A stretch of DNA of 64,000 nucleotides, taken from assembly GCF_022664455.2 (NCBI RefSeq), contig NZ_JAKRKC020000001.1, forward strand, positions 4,717,001 to 4,781,000, read 5' to 3'. The DNA comes from Actinomadura luzonensis (GTDB lineage Bacteria > Actinomycetota > Actinomycetes > Streptosporangiales > Streptosporangiaceae). Below, piece by piece: positions 38,147-47,733 of this stretch (positions are counted from its first letter, which is position 1; each line of letters starts with the position of its first letter). The notes beneath the pieces were generated by a model. That model made no database searches, was not told the origin of the DNA, and worked only from the letters and a program-made list of their open reading frames with translations. The position numbers and the translations under genes were made by a program.

Positions 38147-39144
38147 AGCTCGAAGCCCTCGGGGAAGGGGTCGCGCGGGTCCAGGAAGTACTGGGCGGTG
38201 CCGGTGATCCAGGCCCGGCCGGTGATCGACGGCAGGACGGCGGGGGCGCCGCCCACGGTGGTCTCCTCCAGCAGCCGGCCGACGAACCGGGTGCCGATGA
38301 ACGACTCGTTGACGAAGTCCCGCTCCAGCGGCAGCTCGCCGCGGGCGTGGAGCTGGGCCATGCGGGCGCTGGTGCCGGTGCCGCACGGGGAGCGGTCGAA
38401 CCAGCCGGGGTGGATGGCCATGGCGTGCCGGGAGTGGCGGGCGTCGGAGCCGGGGGCGGCGAAGTAGACGTGGTGGCAGCCCTGGATGCGCTCGTCCTCG
38501 CGGTGCACGGGGCGGTCGGCGGCGTTGATGGCCTCCATGGTGGCGAGGCCGGCGGCGAGGATCTCGTTCTTGGCCTTGCGGTCGAAGGGCAGGCCGTAGG
38601 CGTCGAGGTCGACGATGGCGTAGAAGTTGCCGCCGTAGGCGAGGTCGTAGGCGATCTCGCCGTAGCCGGGCACGGTGACGGCGGCGCCGAGGCGGTCGCA
38701 GTAGGAGGGGACGTTGCGCAGGGTCACGGCGGTGGCCGTGCCGTCCTCGACGGCGACGTCCACCTCGACCAGCCCGGCGGGGACCTCCAGGCGGACGGTG
38801 GTGACGGGCTCGGTGACCTCGACCATGCCGGTCTCGACGAGCACGGTGGCGACGCCGATGGTGCCGTGGCCGCACATCGGCAGCAGCCCGGACACCTCGA
38901 TGAACAGCACGCCGTAGTCGGCGTCGGGCCGGGTGGGCGGCTGAAGGATCGCGCCGCTCATCGCGGAGTGGCCGCGGGGCTCGTTCATGAGCAGCTTGCG
39001 GACGTGGTCGAGGTGGTCGCGGAAGTGCACGCGCCGCTCGGCCATGGTGGCGCCGGGGACGACGCCGACGCCGCCGGTGATGACGCGGGTGGGCATGCCC
39101 TCCGTGTGCGAGTCGACGGCGTGGAAGACGCGCTTCGTCCTCAT
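38143..39144 (-). CDS. Proline racemase family protein 2, probable 4-hydroxyproline epimerase
   Basis: A 333-residue proline racemase superfamily enzyme. Both catalytic Cys are present: Cys91 (LLPMCGHGTIG) and Cys254 (DRSPCGTGTSA), with the N-terminal DSHTEGMPTRVITGG and MNEPRGH. MCGHGTIG and the neighbouring DapA-type deaminase favour trans-4-hydroxy-L-proline to cis-4-hydroxy-D-proline epimerisation. It shares only family-level similarity with the adjacent paralogue, so the pair is not a recent tandem copy. The ATG overlaps the deaminase stop by 4 bp. Confidence 0.88.
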   Translation of the reverse strand: MRTKRVFHAVDSHTEGMPTRVITGGVGVVPGATMAERRVHFRDHLDHVRKLLMNEPRGHSAMSGAILQPPTRPDADYGVLFIEVSGLLPMCGHGTIGVATVLVETGMVEVTEPVTTVRLEVPAGLVEVDVAVEDGTATAVTLRNVPSYCDRLGAAVTVPGYGEIAYDLAYGGNFYAIVDLDAYGLPFDRKAKNEILAAGLATMEAINAADRPVHREDERIQGCHHVYFAAPGSDARHSRHAMAIHPGWFDRSPCGTGTSARMAQLHARGELPLERDFVNESFIGTRFVGRLLEETTVGGAPAVLPSITGRAWITGTAQYFLDPRDPFPEGFEL

Positions 39145-40043
39145 TTGAGCCCTTCCGCGAGTGCCTTCTCGGTGGCGGCCCGGACGGCGGCGGCCTGCTC
39201 GGCGGTGAGCGGCAGCCTGGGGTGGCGGCAGGGGCCGCCGTACCGGCCGGCCAGGTCCATGGACAGCTTGATGGCCTGCACGAACTCCGTCCTGGAGTCC
39301 CAGCGCAGGAGCGGGTGCATCGTACGGTACAGGGGCAGCGCGGCGGCCAGGTCGCCGGCGACCGCCGCCCGGTAGAGCGCGACGCTGGAGGCGGGCAGCG
39401 CGTTGGGGTAGCCGGCCACCCAGCCCACCGCGCCGGCCACGGCCAGCTCCAGCAGCACGTCGTCGGAGCCGACCAGCAGGTCCAGCCCGGGGGCCAGCTC
39501 GGCCAGCTCGTACGCCCGCCGCACGTCCCCGCTGAACTCCTTGACCGCCACGATCAGGCCCTCCTCGTGCAGCCGGGCCAGCAGCGCGGGGGTGAGGTCG
39601 ACCTTGGTGTCGTAGGGGTTGTTGTAGGCCACGACCGGCAGCCCGGCCGCGGCCACCTCGCGGTAGTGGTCCAGCACGGCGCGCTCGTCGGCGCGGTAGG
39701 CGTTCGGGGGCAGCAGGAGCACCGAGCCGCAGCCCGCCTCGCGCGCCTGCTCGGCCCAGCGGCGGGACTCGGCGGCCCCGTACGCGCCGGCGCCGGCCAT
39801 CACGCGCTCGCCGCCGACCGCCGCGACGGCGGTCTCGATCACCTTCGCGCGCTCGCCGGGGGTGAGCGTCTGGTACTCCCCGAGCGAGCCGTTGGCGACC
39901 ACGCCGTCGCAGCCGTTGTCCACCAGCCAGCGGCAGTGGGCGGCGTAGCCGTCGTGGTCGACGGCATGGCCGCCGGGCCCGTCGCCCGGGCGCAGGGGCA
40001 GCGCGGTGGCGACCATGACGCCGTGCCAGGGCTTGCGTTCCAT
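39141..40043 (-). CDS. DapA/DHDPS-family lyase, probable pyrroline-4-hydroxy-2-carboxylate deaminase
   Basis: A 300-residue class I aldolase-fold protein. The Schiff-base lysine is Lys168 (IVAVKEFSGD), the catalytic Tyr is in VVAYNNPYDT near 140, and the carboxylate-binding loop is NGSLGEYQTL near 51-60. Within a cluster holding hydroxyproline epimerase homologues, the fitting role is delta1-pyrroline-4-hydroxy-2-carboxylate deaminase, which yields alpha-ketoglutarate semialdehyde. It is the first gene of the operon, with GGAGGAG upstream of the ATG at 40043. The D-hydroxyproline oxidase and the semialdehyde dehydrogenase needed for a full pathway are not in this window. Confidence 0.85.
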   Translation of the reverse strand: MERKPWHGVMVATALPLRPGDGPGGHAVDHDGYAAHCRWLVDNGCDGVVANGSLGEYQTLTPGERAKVIETAVAAVGGERVMAGAGAYGAAESRRWAEQAREAGCGSVLLLPPNAYRADERAVLDHYREVAAAGLPVVAYNNPYDTKVDLTPALLARLHEEGLIVAVKEFSGDVRRAYELAELAPGLDLLVGSDDVLLELAVAGAVGWVAGYPNALPASSVALYRAAVAGDLAAALPLYRTMHPLLRWDSRTEFVQAIKLSMDLAGRYGGPCRHPRLPLTAEQAAAVRAATEKALAEGLK

Positions 40044-40078
40044 CAGGGGCTCCTCCAGATCGATGCGCTCGCGAGTAA

Positions 40079-40089
40079 TATGTCACATA
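40079..40089. promoter_or_regulatory. GntR/FadR-type operator over the hydroxyproline promoter
   Basis: TATGTCACATA is a perfect palindrome around its central base, the size and TGT/ACA style of FadR-subfamily operators. On the minus strand it overlaps a -10-like CATATTAC about 36 bp before the deaminase start. The GntR protein at the end of the operon is the likely ligand. Confidence 0.6.
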
Positions 40090-40143
40090 CCGTGGGGGTT
40101 GAGAAGCCCCGTTGCCGGTGGCGGGACCGGCGGGTGCGGCCCG

Positions 40144-40149
40144 TACCAT
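40144..40149 (+). promoter_or_regulatory. -10 element of a leaderless promoter for the heme A synthase gene
   Basis: TACCAT lies seven bases before the GTG at 40157, with no ribosome-binding site. Confidence 0.55.
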
Positions 40150-40156
40150 CGATGAC

Positions 40157-41146
40157 GTGAATCCATCCACTGACCGTCGTCCCGGCCCCGTCGCCCGCGG
40201 CCTGCTCTCCTTCTGGGCGCCGAGCACGCGCTCGATGCGGGGCTGGGCACTCGCCTCGGTGGTGGCCAACGCGGGCATCACGGTGACCGGCGCGGGCGTG
40301 CGCGTGACGGCCTCGGGGCTCGGCTGCCCCACCTGGCCGAAGTGCACCCCCGACAGCTTCGTACCGGTCGCGCACCCCGAGGTGTCGATGCTCAACATGC
40401 TGGTCGAGTTCGGCAACCGGCTGCTGACGTTCCTGGTGCTGGCGGTCGGCGCGGCCTGCGTGATCGCGGTCTGGCGGATGGCGCCGCGCCGCCCGGCGCT
40501 GGTGCGGCTGGCCCTGCTGCAGCCGGTCGGCGTGCTGGCCCAGGCGCTGTGGGGCGGGCTCGTGGTGCGCAGCGCGCTCAACCCGTTCACGGTCGGCACG
40601 CACTACCTGCTGTCCACCGGCCTCATCGCCGCCTGCTGGCTGCTCTACGCCCGCGCGGGCGAGGGCGACGGGCCGGCCAGGCCCGCGGTGCACCGCGACG
40701 TGCGCAGGCTCGGGCACGTCCTGCTGGCCGCGGTGTTCGCGCTGCTGGTGGTCGGGGTCGTGGTGAGCGGCACCGGCCCGCACTCCGGCGACGAGATCGC
40801 CTCGCGCTTCGACCTCGACATCGAGGCCGTGGCCCGGCTGCACGCCGACGTGGCCTACGTCGTGGTGGGGCTGACGTTCGCGCTGCTGTTCGCGCTGCGC
40901 GTGTCCGGCGCGGCCCGGCCGGCCCGGCGGGCGGCGCTCGGGCTGTTCGCGGTGGAGCTGGCGCAGGGCGTGCTCGGCTACACCCAGTACTTCCTGGCCG
41001 TGCCGGCCGCGCTGGTGATGCTGCACGTGCTCGGCTCGACGCTGGTCTGGATCGCCGCGCTGCGGGTGGTCACCTCGCTGCGGGTACGCGACCCGCTGCC
41101 TGCCGCGCCCGCCCCCTCCCCCGCGGAAGCACCCGCCGCTGTGTGA
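40157..41146 (+). CDS. ctaA: Heme A synthase (COX15/CtaA)
   Basis: A 329-residue membrane enzyme that oxidises heme O to heme A for cytochrome aa3 oxidase. Eight membrane segments and the family signature GVRVTASGLGCPTWPKC near residues 38-54 are visible, as are the heme-ligand helices with FGNRLLTF, GTHYLLSTG, ARLHADVAYV and MLHVLGSTL. The extracellular Cys pair is the GCPTWPKC one. A Pro/Ala tail ends the protein. The GTG start is placed at 40157 because TACCAT sits seven bases upstream (leaderless). The ctaB gene, whose product makes its substrate, lies 2.2 kb downstream on the other strand. Confidence 0.92.
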   Translation: MNPSTDRRPGPVARGLLSFWAPSTRSMRGWALASVVANAGITVTGAGVRVTASGLGCPTWPKCTPDSFVPVAHPEVSMLNMLVEFGNRLLTFLVLAVGAACVIAVWRMAPRRPALVRLALLQPVGVLAQALWGGLVVRSALNPFTVGTHYLLSTGLIAACWLLYARAGEGDGPARPAVHRDVRRLGHVLLAAVFALLVVGVVVSGTGPHSGDEIASRFDLDIEAVARLHADVAYVVVGLTFALLFALRVSGAARPARRAALGLFAVELAQGVLGYTQYFLAVPAALVMLHVLGSTLVWIAALRVVTSLRVRDPLPAAPAPSPAEAPAAV

Positions 41147-41171
41147 CCTTTGTGCCAGGGTGTGGGGTGAG

Positions 41172-41903
41172 ATGTCCGCCACTCCCCCGGCTGGGAAGAG
41201 GTGCGATTTGCGGGGAAAAGTGCGCCTTTCGCGGAAGACGCAGCGGCGCGCGTACCAGGGGCTGGTGCTGGCGAGCGTGCTCGCGCTCGCGCCGATGACG
41301 TGGGCCTGGCTGAGCAGCGACGGCCACCGCGCGACGGCCGAGGGCGCGGGCTGGACCGCCCGGGTGCCCCCCGCGCAGGCGGCGCTCGTGCTCGGCGCGG
41401 GCCTGTACGCCGGCCGCCCCTCCCCCATGCTGGCCCGCCGCCTCGACATCGCCGCCGAGCTCTACCACGCCGGCAAGGTTCGGGCGCTGCTGCTGTCGGG
41501 CGACAACAGCCGCAAGGAGTACGACGAGCCGTCCGCGATGCGCGACTACCTGCGCGCGAAGGGCGTGCCGGACGCGGTGATGGTGCTGGACTACGCCGGG
41601 TTCGACACCTGGGACTCGTGCGTGCGGGCGCGCGGGGTCTTCGGGGCGCGCAGCGTCACCGTCGTCACGCAGGAGTTCCACGTGCCGCGCGCGGTGGCGC
41701 TGTGCCGCACGGCCGGGCTGGAGACGTTCGGGGCGGGCGACGACTCGGTGCGGCGCTGGGCCGGCACCACCTACGTCTACGCCGCCCGCGAGCTGTTCGC
41801 CACCGCCAAGGCGTTCGCCGACGCCAAGCTACTCGACTCCGACCCGGTCTTCCCCGGCCCCCGCGAGACCTCGCTCACCCGGGCGCTCGCGCACGACGGC
41901 TGA
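41172..41903 (+). CDS. SanA/YdcF-family DUF218 protein
   Basis: About 243 residues. A cytoplasmic basic N-terminus and one membrane segment (LVLASVLALAPMTWAWL) precede an extracytoplasmic DUF218 domain: AALVLGAGLYAGRPSPMLARRL, VRALLLSGDN, YDEPSAMRDYLRAKGVP, GFDTWDSCVRA, TVVTQEFHVPRAVALC. This matches the SanA group linked to envelope barrier function and vancomycin sensitivity in enteric bacteria; its biochemical role is not known. The start is uncertain (ATG 41172, GTG 41160 or GTG 41220). It follows the heme A synthase gene by 25 bp. Confidence 0.85.
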   Translation: MSATPPAGKRCDLRGKVRLSRKTQRRAYQGLVLASVLALAPMTWAWLSSDGHRATAEGAGWTARVPPAQAALVLGAGLYAGRPSPMLARRLDIAAELYHAGKVRALLLSGDNSRKEYDEPSAMRDYLRAKGVPDAVMVLDYAGFDTWDSCVRARGVFGARSVTVVTQEFHVPRAVALCRTAGLETFGAGDDSVRRWAGTTYVYAARELFATAKAFADAKLLDSDPVFPGPRETSLTRALAHDG

Positions 41904-41948
41904 CCGGCCCGGCGCCCCGCGCGGACCGGCCGGGCGGCCCGGTCGGCC

Positions 41949-42011
41949 GGAGCGGGTCGGGCGGACCGGGTCGGGCGGACCGGGTCGGGCGGAGCGGGTC
42001 GGGCGGAGCGG
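41949..42011. repeat. 14-bp minisatellite just after the PrsW stop codon
   Basis: Four and a half head-to-tail units alternate between GGAGCGGGTCGGGC and GGACCGGGTCGGGC. The array ends five bases from the PrsW stop codon (minus strand). It lies in the 112-bp gap between two convergent genes and may also influence termination. Confidence 0.85.
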
Positions 42012-42015
42012 CCGG

Positions 42016-43203
42016 TCAGCCGGGGGCGCCGGGCGCGTAGCCGGGCGGCGGGGTGCCCTCGGCGACCGAGCGGGCGTGCGCCGCCGGCACCGGGAACTGC
42101 CCGCGCGCGGTGCTCATGCACTCCAGCAGGGCCCGCTGCTCCTCGTGGAAGGTCTGCTCGTCGACCATGTGGCGGGCCGCCCGCTCGTGCAGCAGCCCCA
42201 GCTCGGTGGCGGCGAGCTGGTAGTCGGCCATGGCGCGCAGGCCGCGCTTGCCGCCGTACGCCTTGGCCCACTGCCGGGCCTGCCGGCGGCGGGAGAAGGC
42301 CGACAGCATGTAGATGTCGGCCTCGTTGACGAGCTTGGTCGGCTCGTACGCCGGCAGGTAGCGCTGGATGAGCGCGACGATGCGCCGCCGGTCGCGGAAC
42401 ACCACGCCGATGAGCACGATCAGCACCACCAGCAGCGTGAGATAGGCCACGACGAGCCCGGGGAAGCCGCCGTAGGAGGCCAGGCCGTTCCACAGGCCGT
42501 GCAGCGTCATCGCGCCCGCCCAGCCGGCCAGGATGAGGAACACCCGCTCCGAGCCGCGCTGCGCCGCGTAGGCGACCGCGATGCCGATCATCGAGCTGAA
42601 CAGCGGGTGCGCCAGCGGCGACAGGATGCCGCGCAGCACCACGGTGACCGCCAGGCCCTTGACGCCGGAGGTGGACAGGGCCGCCAGGTAGTAGCTGACG
42701 TTCTCGCTCATGGCGAAGCCGAGGCCGACCATGCTGGCGTAGATGACGCCGTCGGTCGGCCCGTCGAGCTCGGCCCGGCGGAAGCGGAGCAGGCCCAGCA
42801 GCACCAGGCCCTTCATCGTCTCCTCGACGACGGGCGCGCCGAAGGTGGCCGCGACGTTGCGCGCGCTGTCCTGCGACAGCTTCACCGTGTCCATGAAGTA
42901 GTGCAGGTTGAGCGAGTTGATGACGCCGGCGACCAGCACGGCGATGCCCGCGCCCCAGGCGAAGGCGAAGACGAGGTTGCTGCGCGGCTCGGGCTCCATG
43001 CGGTCGAGCGCGAGCACGGCGGCCAGCAGCAGCGGCACCGGCGCCAGGGCGAGGGTGAGCGCGATGAAGAACTGCACCGGCTCGCCGTTGAAGACGTCGA
43101 AGGAGAACGAGATCAGCGCGCAGATGCCGGTGACGACCAGCCCGATGATCAACGTGGTGGACGGGCGGTCCTTCAACACCCAGCGTGGATCACGGCTCGC
43201 CAT
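42016..43203 (-). CDS. PrsW-family intramembrane metalloprotease
   Basis: A 395-residue membrane protein with about eight segments. PrsW motifs are present: VVEETMKGLVLLG with Glu127, Glu128 and Lys131; GFAMSENVSYY; the metal-binding His in LSPLAHPLFSS; and MTLHGLWNG. Bacillus PrsW cleaves the anti-sigma factor RsiW, but no anti-sigma gene is adjacent here, so the substrate is unknown. The C-terminal 120 residues are cytoplasmic and charged (FSRRRQARQWAKAYGGKRG), as in other actinobacterial PrsW proteins. TAAAGT lies six bases before the ATG, suggesting a leaderless mRNA. Confidence 0.88.
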   Translation of the reverse strand: MASRDPRWVLKDRPSTTLIIGLVVTGICALISFSFDVFNGEPVQFFIALTLALAPVPLLLAAVLALDRMEPEPRSNLVFAFAWGAGIAVLVAGVINSLNLHYFMDTVKLSQDSARNVAATFGAPVVEETMKGLVLLGLLRFRRAELDGPTDGVIYASMVGLGFAMSENVSYYLAALSTSGVKGLAVTVVLRGILSPLAHPLFSSMIGIAVAYAAQRGSERVFLILAGWAGAMTLHGLWNGLASYGGFPGLVVAYLTLLVVLIVLIGVVFRDRRRIVALIQRYLPAYEPTKLVNEADIYMLSAFSRRRQARQWAKAYGGKRGLRAMADYQLAATELGLLHERAARHMVDEQTFHEEQRALLECMSTARGQFPVPAAHARSVAEGTPPPGYAPGAPG

Positions 43204-43209
43204 AGGGTG

Positions 43210-43215
43210 ACTTTA
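43210..43215 (-). promoter_or_regulatory. -10 element of a leaderless promoter for the PrsW gene
   Basis: TAAAGT on the minus strand lies six bases before the ATG at 43203. No Shine-Dalgarno sequence is seen. Confidence 0.45.
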
Positions 43216-43323
43216 ACGGATCAGGGCCACGGGTTCCGTGCCGGTGGGCACTGCCGGATGACCACGCCGGACAGCCACTCCTCACCGTACGGACACGCGG
43301 GGCCCGCGCCCCGGGCCCGGCGG

Positions 43324-44268
43324 TCAGCTCAGCAGGGGGTCGATGGCGACGGCGAGGAACAGCAGCGCCAGGTAGGCGTTGGACCAGTGGAAGAAGCGCA
43401 TGGGCCGCAGGTCGACGCCCGTCTTGCCGGCGTTGAGCCGGGCCAGCAGGCGGTGCACCTCCCACAGGCACATCACGCCGAGCGCGGCGGCCACGACGGG
43501 GTAGAACAGCGTGGTGCCCGCCACCGGCCACAGCGCGAGCGAGCACAGCACGGTGGCCCACGTGTACGCGATCGACTCCAGCACGACCCGCCGCTCGGTG
43601 GCCACCACGGGCAGCATCGGCACCTTGGCCGCCGCGTAGTCCTCCTTGTAACGCATGGCGAGGGTCCAGGTGTGCGGCGGCGTCCAGAAGAACACCACGC
43701 CGAACAGCACCAGGGGCGCCCAGTCGAGCCGGTCGGTGATGCCGGCCCAGCCGATCATCACCGGCATGCAGCCGGCGATGCCGCCCCACACGATGTTCTG
43801 GGCGGTGCGCCGCTTGAGGATCATCGAGTAGACCAGGACGTAGAACAGGATCGCGCCGAGCGAGAGCAGCGCCGCCAGCCCGTTGGTGGTGACCCACAGG
43901 CCAACGGTGGACAAAATTCCGAGCACGATCCCGAAAATCAGCGCGCCGCGCGGCGAGACCTGGTGCCGGGCCAGCGGCCGGCGCCGGGTGCGGCGCATCT
44001 TCTGGTCGATGTCGCGGTCGACGTAGCAGTTGAGCGCGTTGGCGCTGCCCGCCGACAGGGTGCCGAACACCATGACCGCGACGGACGTCCACAGGGGCGG
44101 CAGGCCGCCGGCCGCGAGGAACATCACCGGCAGCGTGGTGATCAGCAGCAGCTCGATGATCCGCGGTTTGGTGAGCGCGATGTAGGCCTTGACGATCATG
44201 CCGATCGAGCGCGGCGCCTCCACCTGCGGAGATCGGGCCGTCGCCTGCCTGTTGGTCAGCACCGTCAA
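43324..44268 (-). CDS. ctaB: Protoheme IX farnesyltransferase (heme O synthase)
   Basis: A 314-residue UbiA-family prenyltransferase with about nine membrane segments, which farnesylates heme B to heme O. The first Asp-rich motif [19 protein letters not shown] near residues 80-98 and the second motif around [16 protein letters not shown] (202-217) are diagnostic. The start is TTG at 44268 or, two codons on, GTG at 44262; GGAAG upstream serves either. It diverges from the transketolase gene, a widely conserved actinobacterial arrangement. The product feeds the heme A synthase encoded at 40157. Confidence 0.95.
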   Translation of the reverse strand: MTVLTNRQATARSPQVEAPRSIGMIVKAYIALTKPRIIELLLITTLPVMFLAAGGLPPLWTSVAVMVFGTLSAGSANALNCYVDRDIDQKMRRTRRRPLARHQVSPRGALIFGIVLGILSTVGLWVTTNGLAALLSLGAILFYVLVYSMILKRRTAQNIVWGGIAGCMPVMIGWAGITDRLDWAPLVLFGVVFFWTPPHTWTLAMRYKEDYAAAKVPMLPVVATERRVVLESIAYTWATVLCSLALWPVAGTTLFYPVVAAALGVMCLWEVHRLLARLNAGKTGVDLRPMRFFHWSNAYLALLFLAVAIDPLLS

Positions 44269-44341
44269 GGCGCTTCCAGCCTGTGCGGGGTCAACGCGTA
44301 ACCTCTGATTAGAGCGGATCCATGGTGGGCGCCGGTGACGC

Positions 44342-44372
44342 CCCTGCGAACAAACAAACTGTAGTCGCAGGG
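44342..44372. other. Stem-loop in the ctaB/tkt divergent region
   Basis: CCCTGCGA (44342-44349) and TCGCAGGG (44365-44372) are exact complements around a 15-base A-rich loop, in the 255-bp gap between ctaB and tkt. A weaker 12-bp palindrome (CTCTGATTAGAG, 44302-44313) lies nearer ctaB. TAGAAT at 44503-44508 may be the tkt -10. The function of the stem-loop is unknown. Confidence 0.45.
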
Positions 44373-44523
44373 ACGGCCGGTCCGGCCAATGGGGGGCTTG
44401 CGCCGTACATGGACACGCACACGTGGAATGGAATTGATCGCCAGCTCCACTCGGTTAGGGTCCCTGTGGGCGGGATAGCCAACCGGCACAACCGATGACA
44501 TCTAGAATCCGGAGATCGAGCAC

Positions 44524-46632
44524 TTGAGCACCGAACTCGTGCCAGCCCTTGAATGGACCGACCTGGACAAGCAGGCGGTCGACGTCGTTCGAGCCCTGGC
44601 GATGGACGCAGTGGAGAAGGCGGGCTCGGGTCACCCCGGCACCGCCATGAGCCTGGCCCCCGCCGCATACCTGCTGTTCCAGCGTGTGATGCGTCACGAC
44701 CCGACGGATCCCAACTGGCTCGGGCGCGACCGGTTCGTGCTGTCGTGCGGCCACAGCAGCCTGACGCTCTACATCCAGCTCTACCTTTCCGGCTACGGCC
44801 TGACGCTGGACGACCTGAAGCGGCTGCGCCAGTGGGACAGCCTCACGCCCGGCCACCCCGAGCACGGGCACACCGCGGGCGTCGAGACCACCACGGGCCC
44901 GCTGGGCCAGGGCCTCGGCAACGCGGTCGGCATGGCGATGGCCGCCCGCCGCGAGCGCGGCCTGTTCGACCCCGACGCCGACCAGGGCGCCTCGCCGTTC
45001 GACCACCACATCTGGTGCCTGGTCAGCGACGGCGACATCGAGGAGGGCATCAGCCACGAGGCCAGCGCCATCGCCGGCCACCAGAAGCTGGGCAACCTCA
45101 TCGTGGTGTGGGACGACAACAACATCTCGATCGAGGACGACACGCTCATCGCCAAGTCCGAGGACGTGGTGGCGCGCTACGCGGCCTACGGCTGGCACAC
45201 CGAGAGCGTCGACTGGACCTCGGGCGACGACTACCACGAGGACGTGCAGGCCCTCTACGACGCGCTGGAGGCGGCCAAGGCCGAGACCGGCCGCCCGTCG
45301 TTCATCCGGCTGCGCACCATCATCGGCTGGCCCGCGCCCAACAAGCGCAACACCGGCAAGATCCACGGCTCGGCGCTCGGCGCGGCCGAGGTGGCCGCCA
45401 CCAAGGAAGTGCTGGGCATGGACCCGGCCAAGAGCTTCGACGTGCCGGACGCGGTGCTCGCGCACGTGCGCGAGGTGGCCCAGCGCGGCCACGCCGCGCG
45501 CGCCGAGTGGGACAAGGCCTACGCCGAATGGCGCCTGGCCAACGAGGAGCGCGCCGCCGAGCTCGACCGCATCTCGCACCGCGAGCTGCCGGCCGGCTGG
45601 ACGGAGGCGCTGCCGTCGTTCGAGGTGGGCGCCTCGGTGGCCACCCGCAAGGCGTCCGGCGAGGTGCTGAACGCGCTGGCGCCGGTGCTGCCCGAGCTGT
45701 GGGGCGGCTCGGCCGACCTCGCCGAGTCGAACAACACCACGATGAAGGGCGAGCCGTCCTTCATCCCCGAGGAGTACCAGACCAAGGAGTTCCCGGGTAA
45801 CCGCTACGGCCGCACGCTGCACTTCGGCATCCGCGAGCACGCGATGGGCGCGATCCTGAACGGCATCGCGCTGCACGGCGGCACCCGCCCGTACGGCGGC
45901 ACGTTCCTGGTCTTCTCCGACTACATGCGCCCGTCGGTGCGCCTGGCCGCGCTGATGAAGCTGCCGGTCACCTACGTGTGGACGCACGACTCCATCGGCC
46001 TCGGCGAGGACGGCCCGACCCACCAGCCGATCGAGCACCTGTGGGCGCTGCGCGCGATCCCCGGCCTCGACGTGGTGCGCCCGGCCGACGCCAACGAGAC
46101 GGCCTACGCGTGGCGGGCCGTGCTGGAGCACAAGGACCGCCCCGCCGCGCTGGCCCTGACCCGGCAGAACCTGCCGGTCTACGAGGGCACCAGCGCCGAC
46201 GGCGTGGCCCGCGGCGGCTACGTGCTGCGCGAGGCCTCCGACGGCCAGCCCCGGGTGATCCTCATCGCCACCGGCAGCGAGGTCGAGCTGGCCGTGCAGG
46301 GCCGCGACCTGCTGGAGTCACAGGGCATTCCCACGCGAGTGGTGTCCATGCCGTGTGTCGAGTGGTTCAACGGGCAGGATTCGGCGTACAGGCAGACCGT
46401 CCTGCCGCCGGCCATCAAGGCTCGGGTCGCCGTCGAGGCCGGCATCGCCCTCGGCTGGCACGAGTACGTCGGCGAGAGCGGCGAGGTGGTCAGCCTCGAG
46501 CACTTCGGCGCGTCCGCCCCGTACAGGACGCTGTACGAGCAGTTCGGGCTGACTCCGGAGCGCGTGGCGGCGGCGGCCAAGGCGAGCCTGGCCAAGCTGG
46601 GTCAGGACAAGGGCGAGACGACGGGAAACTGA
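44524..46632 (+). CDS. tkt: Transketolase
   Basis: A 702-residue thiamine diphosphate enzyme that exchanges two-carbon units in the pentose phosphate pathway. Visible are [19 protein letters not shown], the cofactor-binding [14 protein letters not shown] near residues 165-180, the catalytic [11 protein letters not shown] (Glu near 436) and [19 protein letters not shown]. The start is TTG at 44524, with GGAGA eight bases upstream. It is the first gene of the tkt-tal-pgi-zwf-opcA-pgl operon; nine bases separate it from tal. Confidence 0.97.
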   Translation: MSTELVPALEWTDLDKQAVDVVRALAMDAVEKAGSGHPGTAMSLAPAAYLLFQRVMRHDPTDPNWLGRDRFVLSCGHSSLTLYIQLYLSGYGLTLDDLKRLRQWDSLTPGHPEHGHTAGVETTTGPLGQGLGNAVGMAMAARRERGLFDPDADQGASPFDHHIWCLVSDGDIEEGISHEASAIAGHQKLGNLIVVWDDNNISIEDDTLIAKSEDVVARYAAYGWHTESVDWTSGDDYHEDVQALYDALEAAKAETGRPSFIRLRTIIGWPAPNKRNTGKIHGSALGAAEVAATKEVLGMDPAKSFDVPDAVLAHVREVAQRGHAARAEWDKAYAEWRLANEERAAELDRISHRELPAGWTEALPSFEVGASVATRKASGEVLNALAPVLPELWGGSADLAESNNTTMKGEPSFIPEEYQTKEFPGNRYGRTLHFGIREHAMGAILNGIALHGGTRPYGGTFLVFSDYMRPSVRLAALMKLPVTYVWTHDSIGLGEDGPTHQPIEHLWALRAIPGLDVVRPADANETAYAWRAVLEHKDRPAALALTRQNLPVYEGTSADGVARGGYVLREASDGQPRVILIATGSEVELAVQGRDLLESQGIPTRVVSMPCVEWFNGQDSAYRQTVLPPAIKARVAVEAGIALGWHEYVGESGEVVSLEHFGASAPYRTLYEQFGLTPERVAAAAKASLAKLGQDKGETTGN

Positions 46633-46641
46633 GAAAACAAG

Positions 46642-47733
46642 ATGAGCGAGATCCTCAACAAGCTGTCCGGCCAGGGCGTGGCCATCTGGCTCGACGACAT
46701 CAGCCGCGAGCGCCTGCGCACCGGCAACCTGGAGCAGCTGATCCGTGAGAAGAACGTCGTCGGGGTGACCTCCAACCCGACGATCTTCGCCAGCGCGCTC
46801 AGCAAGGGCGACGCCTACGACGTGCAGCTGCACGACCTGGCCGTGCGCGGCGTCACCGTCGAGGAGGCGGTGCGCGCGATCACGACCTACGACATCCGCT
46901 GGGCCGCCGACGTGCTGCGCCCGGTCTTCGACGCCACCGGCGGCGTCGACGGCCGCGTGTCGCTGGAGGTCGACCCGCGCCTGGCGCACGAGAGCGACAA
47001 GACCGTGGCCGAGGCCCGCGCCCTGTGGTGGATGGTCGACCGGCCCAACCTCATGATCAAGATCCCGGCGACCGTGGAGGGCCTGCCGGCGATCACGCAG
47101 GCGATCTCCGAGGGCATCAGCGTCAACGTCACGCTGATCTTCTCGCTGGAGCGCTACCGCGCGGTCATGGACGCCTGGCTGGCGGGCCTGGAGGCCGCGC
47201 AGGCCAAGGGCCTCGACCTGGCCTCCATCGAGTCGGTGGCCTCGTTCTTCGTCAGCCGGGTCGACACCGAGATCGACAAGCGCCTCGACCAGCTCGGCAA
47301 GCCGGAGCTGAAGGGCAAGGCGGGCATCGCCAACGCGCGCCTGGCCTACGCGGCGTACGAGGAGGTCATGAACTCCGAGCGCTGGCAGCGGCTGCGCTCG
47401 GCGGGGGCCCGGCCGCAGCGCCCGCTGTGGGCCTCGACGGGCGTGAAGAACCCCGAGTACTCCGACACGATGTACGTCGACCAGCTCGTCGCGCCCGGCA
47501 CCGTCAACACGATGCCGGAGAAGACGCTCGACGCCACCGCCGACCACGCCGACGTCTCCGGCGACACCGTCCGCCCGTTCTACGAGCAGGCCTGGAACAC
47601 CATGGCCGCGCTCAAGGACGCCGGCGTCGACTACGACGACGTCGTGCGGCTGCTGGAGGAGGAGGGCGTGCAGAAGTTCGAGGCGTCCTGGAACGAGCTG
47701 CTGGAGAGCGTCACCAAGAACCTGGTTCCGTGA
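46642..47733 (+). CDS. tal: Transaldolase
   Basis: A 363-residue transaldolase of the actinobacterial long type. The Schiff-base lysine is in NLMIKIPAT near residue 139; [13 protein letters not shown] near the N-terminus and [16 protein letters not shown] are conserved. It moves three-carbon units between sugar phosphates. The stop overlaps the next gene (TGATG). This length, with the C-terminal [15 protein letters not shown], is usual for the TalB-like enzymes of actinomycetes. Confidence 0.97.
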   Translation: MSEILNKLSGQGVAIWLDDISRERLRTGNLEQLIREKNVVGVTSNPTIFASALSKGDAYDVQLHDLAVRGVTVEEAVRAITTYDIRWAADVLRPVFDATGGVDGRVSLEVDPRLAHESDKTVAEARALWWMVDRPNLMIKIPATVEGLPAITQAISEGISVNVTLIFSLERYRAVMDAWLAGLEAAQAKGLDLASIESVASFFVSRVDTEIDKRLDQLGKPELKGKAGIANARLAYAAYEEVMNSERWQRLRSAGARPQRPLWASTGVKNPEYSDTMYVDQLVAPGTVNTMPEKTLDATADHADVSGDTVRPFYEQAWNTMAALKDAGVDYDDVVRLLEEEGVQKFEASWNELLESVTKNLVP

